A stretch of DNA of 51,943 nt from Streptomyces sp. (GTDB lineage Bacteria > Actinomycetota > Actinomycetes > Streptomycetales > Streptomycetaceae): assembly GCF_031181705.1 (NCBI RefSeq), contig NZ_JAPSKN010000013.1:1-51943 (forward strand). Reading direction: 5' to 3'. Position 1 is the first letter of the stretch. The number at the start of each line of letters is the position of its first letter. The notes beneath the pieces are model-generated. The model saw only the letters and a list, made by a program, of their open reading frames with translations. It searched no databases and was not told the origin of the DNA. Of this stretch, positions 41,733-50,767 are shown one piece after another. Position numbers and translations under genes: made by a program.

Positions 41733-42932
41733 TCAGGCCTTCGGTACCCGGACGATCAGCGCGTCACCCTGACCACCGCCACCGCACAGCGCGGCCGCGC
41801 CGACGCCACCGCCCCGCCGCTTCAGCTCCAGCGCCAGATGCAGCACCAGACGCGCACCGGACATCCCGATCGGGTGACCCAGGGCGATGGCACCGCCGTT
41901 GACATTCACCTTTTCGGTGGACACCCCGAGGTCCTTCATGGACTGCACGGCCACCGCCGCGAACGCCTCGTTGATCTCGATGAGGTCGAGGTCCGAAACC
42001 TCCAGCCCCTCCTTCTTCAGGGCGTGCCGGATCGCGTTGGACGGCTGCGACTGCAGCGAGTTGTCCGGCCCGGCCACGTTCCCGTGCGCCCCGATCTCGG
42101 CGATCCACTCCAGGCCGAGCTCCTGCGCCTTGGCCTTGCTCATCACGACGACGGCGGCGGCACCGTCGGAGATCTGCGAGGCGGAACCGGCCGTGATCGT
42201 GCCGTCCTTGGAGAAGGCCGGACGCAGCTTCCCGAGCGACTCCGCGGTGGTGTCGCCGCGAATGCCCTCGTCCTTGCTGAACAGCACCGGGTCGCCCTTG
42301 CGCTGCGGGATCTCGACGGGCGTGATCTCGGCCTCGAACAGGCCGTTCTTCTGCGCGGCGGCGGCCCGCTGGTGCGACAGCGCGGCGATCTCGTCCTGCT
42401 CGGCCCGGCCGATGCCCAGGCGCGTGTTGTGCTTCTCCGTCGACTCGCCCATGGCGATGCCCTCGAAGGAGTCGGTCAGACCGTCGTGCGCCATGGCGTC
42501 GAGCATCTGGACCGCGCCGTACTTGAAGCCCTCGCGGGACTTGGGCAGCAGGTGCGGGGCGTTGGTCATGGACTCCTGGCCGCCGGCGACGATCACGTCG
42601 AACTCACCGGCGCGGATGAGCTGGTCGGCGAGCGCGATCGCGTCGAGGCCGGACAGGCAGACCTTGTTGATGGTCAGCGCCGGGACGTTCATCGGGATGC
42701 CGGCCTTGACCGCGGCCTGGCGCGCCGGGATCTGCCCGGCCCCGGCCTGGAGCACCTGGCCCATGATCACGTACTGCACCTGGTCGCCGCCGATCCCCGC
42801 ACGGTCGAGGGCGGCCTTGATCGCGAAGCCGCCGAGGTCGGCTCCGGAGAAGGACTTCAGGGAGCCCAGCAGCCGTCCCATGGGCGTACGCGCGCCCGAG
42901 ACGATGACCGAGCTGGTCGTTGCAGAAGACAT
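41733..42932 (-). CDS. Acetyl-CoA C-acetyltransferase (thiolase)
   Basis: A biosynthetic-type thiolase of 399 residues that joins two acetyl-CoA to acetoacetyl-CoA or runs in reverse. The nucleophile Cys92 is in [15 protein letters not shown], the His in [16 protein letters not shown] and the second Cys in [15 protein letters not shown] lies 8 bases before ATG 42932; the frame is open to 42959. It is in one direction with meaB and divergent from the methylmalonyl-CoA epimerase, so the locus can route acetoacetyl-CoA/butyryl-CoA to extender units. Confidence 0.94.
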   Translation of the reverse strand: MSSATTSSVIVSGARTPMGRLLGSLKSFSGADLGGFAIKAALDRAGIGGDQVQYVIMGQVLQAGAGQIPARQAAVKAGIPMNVPALTINKVCLSGLDAIALADQLIRAGEFDVIVAGGQESMTNAPHLLPKSREGFKYGAVQMLDAMAHDGLTDSFEGIAMGESTEKHNTRLGIGRAEQDEIAALSHQRAAAAQKNGLFEAEITPVEIPQRKGDPVLFSKDEGIRGDTTAESLGKLRPAFSKDGTITAGSASQISDGAAAVVVMSKAKAQELGLEWIAEIGAHGNVAGPDNSLQSQPSNAIRHALKKEGLEVSDLDLIEINEAFAAVAVQSMKDLGVSTEKVNVNGGAIALGHPIGMSGARLVLHLALELKRRGGGVGAAALCGGGGQGDALIVRVPKA

Positions 42933-43080
42933 GAGCTGCGATCCCCTTACCGGCTGCACAGCCGAGGAGTGAACGAGGGTTTACTTCGAATGTACTGAGT
43001 GGCACTCCGTGCCGTCATCGGGCTGTCGGTGTGATCGCGCGCACGTTGCGTAACCACCTCGGGGGCGCTGCACTGAACTC

Positions 43081-43521
43081 ATGCTGACGCGAATCGACCA
43101 CATCGGAATCGCCTGTTTCGACCTCGACAAGACCGTCGAGTTCTACCGTGCCACCTACGGCTTCGAGGTGTTCCACTCCGAGGTCAACGAGGAGCAGGGC
43201 GTGCGCGAGGCCATGCTCAAGATCAACGACACGTCCGACGGCGGCGCCTCCTACCTGCAGCTTCTGGAGCCGACCCGCGAGGACTCCACGGTCGCGAAGT
43301 GGCTGGCGAAGAACGGCGAGGGCGTCCACCACATCGCCTTCGGCACGGCGGACGTGGACGCGGAGTCCGCCGACATCCGCGACAAGGGCGTACGCGTGCT
43401 GTACGAAGAGCCCCGACGCGGTTCCATGGGGTCACGGATCACCTTCCTGCACCCCAAGGACTGTCATGGCGTACTGACAGAACTGGTCACTTCGGCGCCT
43501 GTTGAGTCACCTGAGCACTGA
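43081..43521 (+). CDS. mce: Methylmalonyl-CoA epimerase
   Basis: A 146-residue VOC-fold enzyme that interconverts (2R)- and (2S)-methylmalonyl-CoA, a step between the mutase and polyketide or propionyl-CoA metabolism. The metal ligands are visible and spaced as in the P. shermanii enzyme: His7 (RIDHIG), Gln60 (YLQLLEP), His84 (VHHIAFG) and Glu134 (LTELV). No ribosome site is clear before ATG 43081. It is divergent from the thiolase-meaB pair across about 150 bases. A hairpin follows. Confidence 0.94.
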   Translation: MLTRIDHIGIACFDLDKTVEFYRATYGFEVFHSEVNEEQGVREAMLKINDTSDGGASYLQLLEPTREDSTVAKWLAKNGEGVHHIAFGTADVDAESADIRDKGVRVLYEEPRRGSMGSRITFLHPKDCHGVLTELVTSAPVESPEH

Positions 43522-43580
43522 CCCTCGTACATAGGGGCCGGTAGGGTTGGGTGCGGTCGCCGCTCAGCCAGGGTGACCGC

Positions 43581-43605
43581 GGTCCCGCCGTGCGACGGCA
43601 GGACC
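43581..43605 (+). terminator. Hairpin after the epimerase gene
   Basis: GGTCC-GCCGT (43581-43591) pairs with ACGGC-GGACC (43595-43605) with one mismatch and a GCG loop, 60 bases after the stop codon. The rest of 43522-43753, upstream of scy, shows no gene and no clear promoter. Confidence 0.55.
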
Positions 43606-43753
43606 ACCGGGGTCCGGGTTTCGGGGGACGAGCGCCGGGGCAGCAGCCTCTGCTCCGCCGATGATCTGACACCATTCCCCGGGGGCCCCGTTCGGCGGAT
43701 GGACGGAGCTCGTTCGGAAAGAGTTGCGACCAGGGGACGGATGGGACCGCGCA

Positions 43754-46700
43754 GTGCGGGGCTACGAGAGCCAGGAGCGAGAGCCGGCGGCTGACGTCGA
43801 CCACCTCTCTCGGTTCGAAGCCGAGATGAAGCGGCTGAAGACCGAACGGGAAAAGGCGATCCAGCACGCCGAGGACCTCGGCTACCAGGTCGAGGTGCTG
43901 CGCGCCAAGCTGCACGAGGCGCGGCGCACCATCATGTCCCGGCCCTCCTTCGAGGGGGGCGACATCGGCTGGCAGGCCGAGCAGTTGCTGCGCAACGCGC
44001 AGATGCAGGCCGACCAGATCCGCGCGGACGCCGACCGCGAGCTGAGCGAGGCCCGGGCCCAGACCCAGCGGATCCTCCAGGAGCACGCCGAGCAGGCGGC
44101 CCGCCTCCAGGCGGAGCTGCACCAGGAGGCGGTGACCCGCCGCCAGCAGCTGGACCAGGAGCTGGCCGAGCGCCGCCAGACGGTCGAGTCGCACGTCAAC
44201 GAGAACGTGGCGTGGGCCGAGCAGCTGCGCGCCCGCACCGAGCAGCAGGCCCGCCGGCTGCTGGAGGAGTCCCGCGCCGAGGCCGAGCAGGCCCTGGCCA
44301 CCGCCCGCGCGGAGGCCGAGCGGCTGGCGACCGAGGCCCGGCAGCGGCTGACGAACGCGGCCGAGGAGGCCCGGGCCGAGGCCGAGCAGATCCTGCGGCG
44401 CGCCCGCACGGACGCCGAGCGGCTCCTGAACGCCGCCTCCACGCAGGCCCAGGAGGCCACCGACCACGCCGAGCAGCTGCGTACGTCCACCGTCTCGGAG
44501 TCCGAGGCGGCGCGCCGCCGCGCCCAGGAGCTCAGCAAGGCCGCCGAGCAGCGGATGGCCGAGGCCGAGGAGGCGCTGCGCAAGGCGCAGGCCGAGTCGG
44601 AGAAGCTGGTCGCGGAGGCCAAGGAGGCCGCCGCCAAGGCCCTGGCGAGCGCCGAGGCCGCGAACGAGACGCGCACGCGCACGGCCAAGGAGCAGGTCGC
44701 CCGGCTGGTCGAGGAGGCCACGAAGGAGGCCGAGAACACCAAGACCGAGGCCGAGCAGATCGTCGCGGACGCCCGCGCCGAGGCCGAGAAGATCGTCGCG
44801 GAGGCCTCCGAGAGGGCCCGCACGCTCACCGCCGAGGAGACCGCGACCCAGCTGTCCAAGGCCGCCCGCACGGCCGAGGAGGTCCTCAACAAGGCGTCGG
44901 AGGACGCCAAGAAGACCACCAGGGCCGCCGCCGAGGAGGCCGAGCGGATCCGCAGGGAGGCCGAGGCCGAGGCGGACCGGCTGCGCGCCGAGGCGCACGA
45001 CATCGCCGAGCAGCTCAAGGGCGCGGCGAAGGACGACACCAAGGAGTACCGCGCCAAGACGGTCGAACTGCAGGAGGAGGCCCGCCGGCTGCGCGGCGAG
45101 GCCGAGCAGCTGCGGGCGGACGCCGTCGAGGAGGGCGAGAAGATCCGCGCCGAGGCCCGCAAGGAGGCCGTGGCGCAGATCGAGGAGGCGGCCAGGTCCG
45201 CCGAGGAGCTGCTCGCCAAGGCCAAGGCGGACGCGGACGAGCTGCGCACGACGGCCCAGACGGACAGCGAGAAGGTCCGCACGGAGGCCATCGAGCGGGC
45301 GACGACCCTGCGCCGGCAGGCCGAGGAGACCCTCCAGCGCACCCGGCAGGAGGCCGAGCGGCACCGCGAGGAGGTCGTCGAGCAGGCCGAGGCCCTCAAG
45401 GCGGACGCCGAGCGCGCGGCGCGGGAGCTGCACGAGGAGACCGAGCGGGCCATGGAGGCCCGGCGGGCCGAGGCCGCCGAGGAGCTGAGGCGTCTCCAGG
45501 CGGAGGCGGAGGACCGGCTGACGGCGGCCGAGCAGGCGCTGTCGGACGCCCGTGAGGAGGCCGCGCGGATCCGCCGCGAGGCCGCCGAGGAGAACGAGCG
45601 GCTGCGCGCCGAGGCCGCCGAGCGGATCCGTTCGCTCCAGCAGCAGGCCGAGGCCGAGGCCGAGCGGCTGCGCGACGAGGCCGCGTCGGACGCGTCCGCG
45701 GCGCGCGCCGAGGGCGAGGCCGTCGCCGTCCGGCTGCGCACCGAGGCCGCGACCGAGGCCGAGCGGCTGAAGTCGGAGGCGCAGGAGAGCGCCGACCGGA
45801 TGCGCGCGGAGGCGCAGGCGGCCGCCGAGCGGCTGGCCACGGAGGCGTCCGAGACGCTGGCCGCCGCCCAGGAGGAGGCCAACCGGCGCCGCCGCGAGGC
45901 CGAGGAACTCCTCGGCAGCGCCCGGCAGGAGGCCGACCAGGAGCGCGAGCGGGCCCGCGAGCAGAGCGAGGAGCTGCTGGCCTCGGCGCGCAAGCGTGTG
46001 GAGGAGGCGCAGACCGAGGCCGTCCGGCTGGTCGAGGAGGCCGACCGGCGTGCCACGGAGACGGTGTCGGCGGCCGAGCAGCACGCGCAGCAGGTCCGGG
46101 ACTCCGTCGCCGGGCTGCACGAGCAGGCGCAGGAGGAGATCGCCGGACTGCGTTCCGCCGCCGAGCACGCGGCGGACCGTACGCGGCGGGAGGCGCAGGA
46201 GGAGGCGGACCGGGTCCGCTCCGACGCCTACGCCGAGCGGGAGCGGGCGAGCGAGGACGCCGGCCGGCTGCGCCGCGAGGCCCACGAGGAGTCCGAGGCC
46301 GCCAAGGCGCTCGCCGAGCGGACGATGTCCGAGGCGATCGCGGAGGCGGAGCGCATCCGTACGGAGGTCGCCGAGCACGCCCAGCGGGTGCGCACGGAGG
46401 CGTCGGACACGATCGCCGAGGCCGAGCAGAGCGCCTCGCGCACCCGGGCCGACGCCCGCGAGGACGCCAACCGCATCCGGTCGGACGCGGCGGCGCAGGC
46501 GGACGCCCTCATCACCGAGGCGCGCAGCGAGGCGGAGCGGCTCACCACCGAGACGGTCCAGGAGACCGACCGGCTGCGCATGGAGACGGTCACCGAGGCG
46601 GAGCGGGTCCGCACCGAGGCCCTCTCCGAGGCCGAGCGCGTCCGGTCCGAGGCGGCGGCGGAGGCCGAACGGCTGCGGGCGGAGTCGGTCGCCACGGCCG

Positions 46701-47701
46701 ACCAGCTGGTCGGGGAGGCCACCGGCGAGGCGGAGCGGCTGCGGGCCGAGGCCGCCGAGACGGTCGGTTCGGCGCAGCAGCACGCGGAGCGGGTCCGCTC
46801 CGAGGCCGAGCGCGTCAAGGCCGACGCTCAGGCGGAGGCGGAGCGGCTCGTCGCCACCGCGCGCGAGGAGGCGGACCGCACCCTGGACGAGGCCCGCAAG
46901 GACGCGAACAAGCGGCGTTCCGAGGCGGCCGAGCAGGTCGACAAGCTCATCACGGAGACCACGGCCGAGGCGGACAAGCTGCTCACCGAGGCGCAGCAGC
47001 AGGCGCACAAGACCACCGCGGAGGCCGAGGCGCAGGCCGACACGATGGTGGGCGCGGCTCGCACCGAGGCCGACCGGATCGTGTCCGAGGCGACGGTCGA
47101 GGGCAACTCGCTGGTGGAGAAGGCCCGCACGGACGCGGACGAGCTGCTGGTCGGCGCGCGCCGGGACGCCACGCAGATCCGAGAGCGCGCCGAGGAGCTG
47201 CGCGACCGCATCACCTCGGAGATCGAGGAGCTGCACGAGCGGGCCCGCCGGGAGTCGGCCGAGGCGATTAAGACGGCGGGCGACCGCTGCGACGCGCTCG
47301 TCAAGGCGGCCGAGGAGCAGCTGGCGAAGGCGCAGGCGAAGGCCAAGGAGATCGTCTCCGAGGCCAACTCCGAGGCGGGCAAGGTCCGGATCGCCGCGGT
47401 GAAGAAGGCCGAGGGGCTCCTCAAGGAGGCCGAGCAGAAGAAGAACACGCTCGTCCGGGAGGCCGAGGAGCTGAAGGCCGAGGCGATCCGCGAGGCCAAG
47501 CGCACGGTCGAGGAGGGCAAGCGCGAGCTGGAGGTCCTGGTCCGGCGCCGCGAGGACATCAACGCCGAGATCTCCCGTGTCCAGGACGTGCTGGAGGCGT
47601 TGGAGTCCTTCGAGGCCCCGCCCGCCGCCAAGGACAGCGGAGTCAAGGCCGGAGCGACGGTCGGCGCACCCCGAACGGGTGGCAAGAGCTCGGAAAGCTA
47701 G
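43754..47701 (+). CDS. scy: Scy, polar-growth coiled-coil scaffold
   Basis: A very long coiled-coil protein, 1315 residues from GTG 43754 (TTG 43724 would add ten). After a short start and an N-terminal heptad region (about 15-60), nearly the whole chain is Ala/Glu/Arg-rich with recurring AEAERLRxEA-type units, the 51-residue hendecad periodicity described for the Scy/FilP family. It ends in ALESFEAPPAAKDSG. Scy gathers DivIVA, FilP and ParA at hyphal tips and so controls tip number and growth. GGATGGGA lies before the GTG. filP follows 184 bases later. Confidence 0.93.
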   Translation: MRGYESQEREPAADVDHLSRFEAEMKRLKTEREKAIQHAEDLGYQVEVLRAKLHEARRTIMSRPSFEGGDIGWQAEQLLRNAQMQADQIRADADRELSEARAQTQRILQEHAEQAARLQAELHQEAVTRRQQLDQELAERRQTVESHVNENVAWAEQLRARTEQQARRLLEESRAEAEQALATARAEAERLATEARQRLTNAAEEARAEAEQILRRARTDAERLLNAASTQAQEATDHAEQLRTSTVSESEAARRRAQELSKAAEQRMAEAEEALRKAQAESEKLVAEAKEAAAKALASAEAANETRTRTAKEQVARLVEEATKEAENTKTEAEQIVADARAEAEKIVAEASERARTLTAEETATQLSKAARTAEEVLNKASEDAKKTTRAAAEEAERIRREAEAEADRLRAEAHDIAEQLKGAAKDDTKEYRAKTVELQEEARRLRGEAEQLRADAVEEGEKIRAEARKEAVAQIEEAARSAEELLAKAKADADELRTTAQTDSEKVRTEAIERATTLRRQAEETLQRTRQEAERHREEVVEQAEALKADAERAARELHEETERAMEARRAEAAEELRRLQAEAEDRLTAAEQALSDAREEAARIRREAAEENERLRAEAAERIRSLQQQAEAEAERLRDEAASDASAARAEGEAVAVRLRTEAATEAERLKSEAQESADRMRAEAQAAAERLATEASETLAAAQEEANRRRREAEELLGSARQEADQERERAREQSEELLASARKRVEEAQTEAVRLVEEADRRATETVSAAEQHAQQVRDSVAGLHEQAQEEIAGLRSAAEHAADRTRREAQEEADRVRSDAYAERERASEDAGRLRREAHEESEAAKALAERTMSEAIAEAERIRTEVAEHAQRVRTEASDTIAEAEQSASRTRADAREDANRIRSDAAAQADALITEARSEAERLTTETVQETDRLRMETVTEAERVRTEALSEAERVRSEAAAEAERLRAESVATADQLVGEATGEAERLRAEAAETVGSAQQHAERVRSEAERVKADAQAEAERLVATAREEADRTLDEARKDANKRRSEAAEQVDKLITETTAEADKLLTEAQQQAHKTTAEAEAQADTMVGAARTEADRIVSEATVEGNSLVEKARTDADELLVGARRDATQIRERAEELRDRITSEIEELHERARRESAEAIKTAGDRCDALVKAAEEQLAKAQAKAKEIVSEANSEAGKVRIAAVKKAEGLLKEAEQKKNTLVREAEELKAEAIREAKRTVEEGKRELEVLVRRREDINAEISRVQDVLEALESFEAPPAAKDSGVKAGATVGAPRTGGKSSES

Positions 47702-47885
47702 CGAAGTGGGGCGAATCCGGTGTGTGCTGAGGAGCTTTGACCAAGACTTTGGCAAGCAGTCCGACGGTCAGCCACTCAAAAGGGGTGTCATTTTCCAGAT
47801 CAAACGCGCATCCGCTCGATGACACACCGTTTCGGCCCCTAGGATTCCACCTATCACCTCACCGGTCTCATTCGACAGGAACCCC
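47702..47885. promoter_or_regulatory. filP upstream region
   Basis: 184 bases without a gene, more A+T-rich than the surroundings (for example 47771-47813), consistent with a separate filP promoter. I could not fix the -35 and -10 boxes. Confidence 0.4.
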
Positions 47886-48821
47886 ATGAGCGACACTTCC
47901 CCCTACGGCTTCGAGCTTGTGCGGCGTGGGTACGACCGCGCTCAGGTGGACGAACGTATCTCCAAGCTCGTCTCCGACCGTGACAGCGCTCTCGCCCGCA
48001 TCACCGCTCTGGAAAAGCGCATCGAAGAGCTCCACCTCGAGACGCAGAACGCCCAGGCCCAGATCACCGACGCCGAGCCGTCGTACGCGGGTCTCGGCGC
48101 ACGCGTGGAGAAGATCCTCCGCCTCGCGGAGGAAGAGGCCAAGGACCTGCGCGAGGAGGCCCGGCGCGCGGCGGAGCAGCACCGCGAGCTCGCCGAGTCG
48201 GCGGCCCAGCAGGTGCGCAACGACGCCGAGTCGTACTCCGCGGAGCGCAAGGCGAAGGCCGAGGACGAGGGCCTGCGGATCGTCGAGAAGGCCAAGAGTG
48301 ACGCCGCCCAGCTGCGGGCCGAGGCGCAGAAGGACGCGCAGTCCAAGCGCGAGGAGGCGGACGCCCTCTTCGAGGAGACCCGCGCCAAGGCCGCGCAGGC
48401 CGCCGCCGACTTCGAGACGAACCTCGCCAAGCGCCGCGAGCAGTCCGAGCGCGACCTGGCCTCCCGTCAGGCCAAGGCCGAGAAGCGCCTCGCCGAGATC
48501 GAGCACCGCGCCGAGCAGCTGCGCCTGGAGGCCGAGAAGCTGCGCACGGACGCCGAGCGCCGCGCCCGCCAGACGGTGGAGACGGCCCAGCGCCAGGCCG
48601 AGGACATCGTGGCCGACGCCAACGCCAAGGCCGACCGCATCCGTTCGGAATCCGAGCGCGAGCTGGCCGCCCTCACCAACCGCCGCGACAGCATCAACGC
48701 GCAGCTGACGAACGTCCGCGAGATGCTCGCGACGCTCACCGGCGCCGCGGTGGCCGCCGCCGGCACGCCGACCGAGGACGAGCCGATCTCCCGTGGGGTG
48801 CCGGCCCAGCAGTCCCGGTAA
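47886..48821 (+). CDS. filP: FilP, filament-forming coiled-coil protein
   Basis: 311 residues forming an intermediate-filament-like network near hyphal tips that gives mechanical strength and interacts with DivIVA and Scy. The N-terminal SPYGFELVRRGYDRAQVD resembles the DivIVA-like start of this family; then a short heptad coil (about 25-60), a break with SYAGLGARVEKIL, and a long hendecad coil (about 85-280). It ends in a short flexible tail. AGGAA precedes ATG 47886. Old annotations call it a cellulose-binding protein. Confidence 0.95.
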   Translation: MSDTSPYGFELVRRGYDRAQVDERISKLVSDRDSALARITALEKRIEELHLETQNAQAQITDAEPSYAGLGARVEKILRLAEEEAKDLREEARRAAEQHRELAESAAQQVRNDAESYSAERKAKAEDEGLRIVEKAKSDAAQLRAEAQKDAQSKREEADALFEETRAKAAQAAADFETNLAKRREQSERDLASRQAKAEKRLAEIEHRAEQLRLEAEKLRTDAERRARQTVETAQRQAEDIVADANAKADRIRSESERELAALTNRRDSINAQLTNVREMLATLTGAAVAAAGTPTEDEPISRGVPAQQSR

Positions 48822-48850
48822 CAGCCCGGCATACGGAGTCTGAATCTCCG

Positions 48851-48886
48851 CAAAGCCCTCTGCCGCTCGGGTGGCAGAGGGCTTTG
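48851..48886. terminator. filP terminator overlapping the next promoter
   Basis: Perfect 14-bp arms CAAAGCCCTCTGCC (48851-48864) and GGCAGAGGGCTTTG (48873-48886) with an 8-base loop. The region where the -35 of the following ABC gene should be falls inside the second arm. Confidence 0.9.
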
Positions 48887-48894
48887 TCCCGTTC

Positions 48895-48900
48895 TAGCGT
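48895..48900 (+). promoter_or_regulatory. Leaderless-type -10 box of the ABC exporter
   Basis: TAGCGT is followed by 7 bases and ATG 48908. No ribosome binding site; no -35 box is clear. Confidence 0.5.
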
Positions 48901-48907
48901 GGCGGGC

Positions 48908-49873
48908 ATGATTGAGCTGGAGGGGCTGACCAAGCGGTACGGCGAGAAGGTGGCGGTCAACAACCTGTCGTTCACGGTGAGACCGGGCATCGTCACCGGC
49001 TTCCTCGGGCCGAACGGCGCGGGCAAGTCCACGACCATGCGGATGATCCTGGGCCTCGACCACCCGACCGCCGGGCACGTCCGGATCGACGGCAAGCACT
49101 ACCAGCAGCTCAAGGACCCGCTGACGTACATCGGCGCCCTGCTGGAGGCCAAGGCCTGGCACGGCGGGCGCAGCGCGTACAACCACCTGCTGTGCCTCGC
49201 GCAGAGCAACGGCATCCCGCGCCGCCGGGTGGGCGAGGTGCTGGAGACGGTCGGGCTGACGGCGGTCGCGAAGAAGAAGACCAAGGGCTTCTCCATGGGC
49301 ATGGGGCAGCGGCTCGGCATCGCGGCCGCGCTCCTCGGCGACCCGCGGATCCTGATGTTCGACGAGCCGGTCAACGGGCTTGACCCCGAGGGCATCCACT
49401 GGATCCGCACCCTGATGAAGTCGCTGGCCGAGCAGGGCCGGACGGTGTTCGTCTCCTCCCACCTGATGAGTGAGATGGCGCTGACGGCCGAGCACCTGGT
49501 CGTCATCGGGCAGGGGCGGCTGCTGGCGGACACCTCCATGGCCGACTTCATCGCGCGCAACTCGCGCTCGTACGTCCGGGTGCGCAGCCCGCAGCGGGAG
49601 CGGCTGCTCGATGTGCTGCACCAGGCGGGGGTCGTCGCCGTCGAGAGCGGCGAGGGTGTGCTGGAGGTGGACGGTGACAAGGCCGAGCACGTCGGGGAGC
49701 TGGCGGCGCAGCACGGGATCACGCTCCACGAGCTGAGCCCGCAACAGGCCTCGCTGGAGGAGGCGTTCATGCGGCTGACGGCGGAGTCGGTGGAGTACCA
49801 CGCCCACAGCGGGACTGGCGCCGAGCCGCCACCGCAGCAGCAGCAGTGGGGCGACGGCTGGAAGAGGGGCTGA
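48908..49873 (+). CDS. ABC exporter ATP-binding protein
   Basis: A cytoplasmic ATPase of 321 residues, DrrA/BcrA type. Walker A GPNGAGKSTT (about 36-45), signature KGFSMGMGQRLGIA in place of LSGGQ, Walker B ILMFDEPVNGLDPEG, and the switch HLMSEMALTAEHL. A family C-terminal domain (about 220-300) and a short Gln/Pro-rich tail follow. It partners the permease 2 bases downstream. The substrate is unknown; relatives include antibiotic self-resistance pumps. Confidence 0.92.
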   Translation: MIELEGLTKRYGEKVAVNNLSFTVRPGIVTGFLGPNGAGKSTTMRMILGLDHPTAGHVRIDGKHYQQLKDPLTYIGALLEAKAWHGGRSAYNHLLCLAQSNGIPRRRVGEVLETVGLTAVAKKKTKGFSMGMGQRLGIAAALLGDPRILMFDEPVNGLDPEGIHWIRTLMKSLAEQGRTVFVSSHLMSEMALTAEHLVVIGQGRLLADTSMADFIARNSRSYVRVRSPQRERLLDVLHQAGVVAVESGEGVLEVDGDKAEHVGELAAQHGITLHELSPQQASLEEAFMRLTAESVEYHAHSGTGAEPPPQQQQWGDGWKRG

Positions 49874-49875
49874 GC

Positions 49876-50646
49876 ATGGCGGTGACCCAGGTCGTACGGT
49901 CGGAGTGGACCAAGATCCGGTCGGTGGCGTCGACGGTGTGGACCCTGTCGCTGGTGGTGGTCGTGACGGTCGCGCTCGGCATGCTGATCTCGGCCCTGTC
50001 GAAGAGCGAGTTCGACTCGATGAACGCGCAGGACCGGGCGGAGTTCGACCCGACCTTCATCAGTTTCGCGGGGATGAGCCTCGGCCAGCTCGCGATGATC
50101 GTGTTCGGGGTGCTGGTCGTCTCGAACGAGTACAGCACGGGCATGATCCGCACCTCGCTGGCCGCCGTGCCGCAGCGCGGCTCCTTCCTGTTCAGCAAGA
50201 TCGCGGTCGCCACCGCGCTCGCTCTGCTGGTCGGGCTGGTCACCAGCTTCGCCGCCTTCTTCCTGGGGCAGGCGATGCTCGGCGAGCACCGGGCGGAGAT
50301 CGGCGACCCGGGGGTGCTGCGGGCGGTGCTCGGCGGCGGCCTCTACATGACGCTGATCGCGATGTTCTCCATGGGCGTCGCCGCGATGCTGCGCTCGCCG
50401 ATGCTGTCGCTGGGCATCCTGATGCCGTTCTTCTTCCTCATCTCCAACATCCTGGGGAACGTCGACGCGACGAAGAAGGTCGGCCGGTTCCTGCCCGACC
50501 AGGCCGGCAGCAGGATCATGCAGGTGGTCCCGCCCCTCGACGACGACACGCCGTACGGGCCGTGGGGCGGCCTCGGGATCATGGGGCTGTGGGTGCTCGC
50601 GGCACTGATCGGCGGCTACGTGCTGCTGAAGAAACGCGACGCCTAG
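49876..50646 (+). CDS. ABC-2 type permease
   Basis: A membrane protein of 256 residues with about six TM helices (from about 21) and a large first extracytoplasmic loop (about 45-65: SKSEFDSMNAQDRAEFDP). The start region RSEWTKIRSVASTVWTL is typical of the ABC-2 exporters paired with these ATPases. GAGGGG lies before ATG 49876, 2 bases after the ATPase stop. Together they form one exporter. The frame is open to 49846. Confidence 0.92.
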   Translation: MAVTQVVRSEWTKIRSVASTVWTLSLVVVVTVALGMLISALSKSEFDSMNAQDRAEFDPTFISFAGMSLGQLAMIVFGVLVVSNEYSTGMIRTSLAAVPQRGSFLFSKIAVATALALLVGLVTSFAAFFLGQAMLGEHRAEIGDPGVLRAVLGGGLYMTLIAMFSMGVAAMLRSPMLSLGILMPFFFLISNILGNVDATKKVGRFLPDQAGSRIMQVVPPLDDDTPYGPWGGLGIMGLWVLAALIGGYVLLKKRDA

Positions 50647-50767
50647 CGGGACAGGCCGGGCCCGCCTTTTACCTGCTCTTGGGTGGAACCGTCAGCGCCT
50701 CGATATCCTCCTAACCCTTACGGGGGCGTGTGCCCCGCTGTCCTGAACCTTGCGATGGGTGCGGAGC

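Noticed and set aside
43487..47755. A 1422-codon open frame on the minus strand across scy
   Set aside because: It is antisense to scy and exists because the Ala/Glu/Arg codons of the coiled coil read as Leu/Arg/Gly/Pro on the other strand without stops. The plus-strand product is a recognised family with correct third-position bias.
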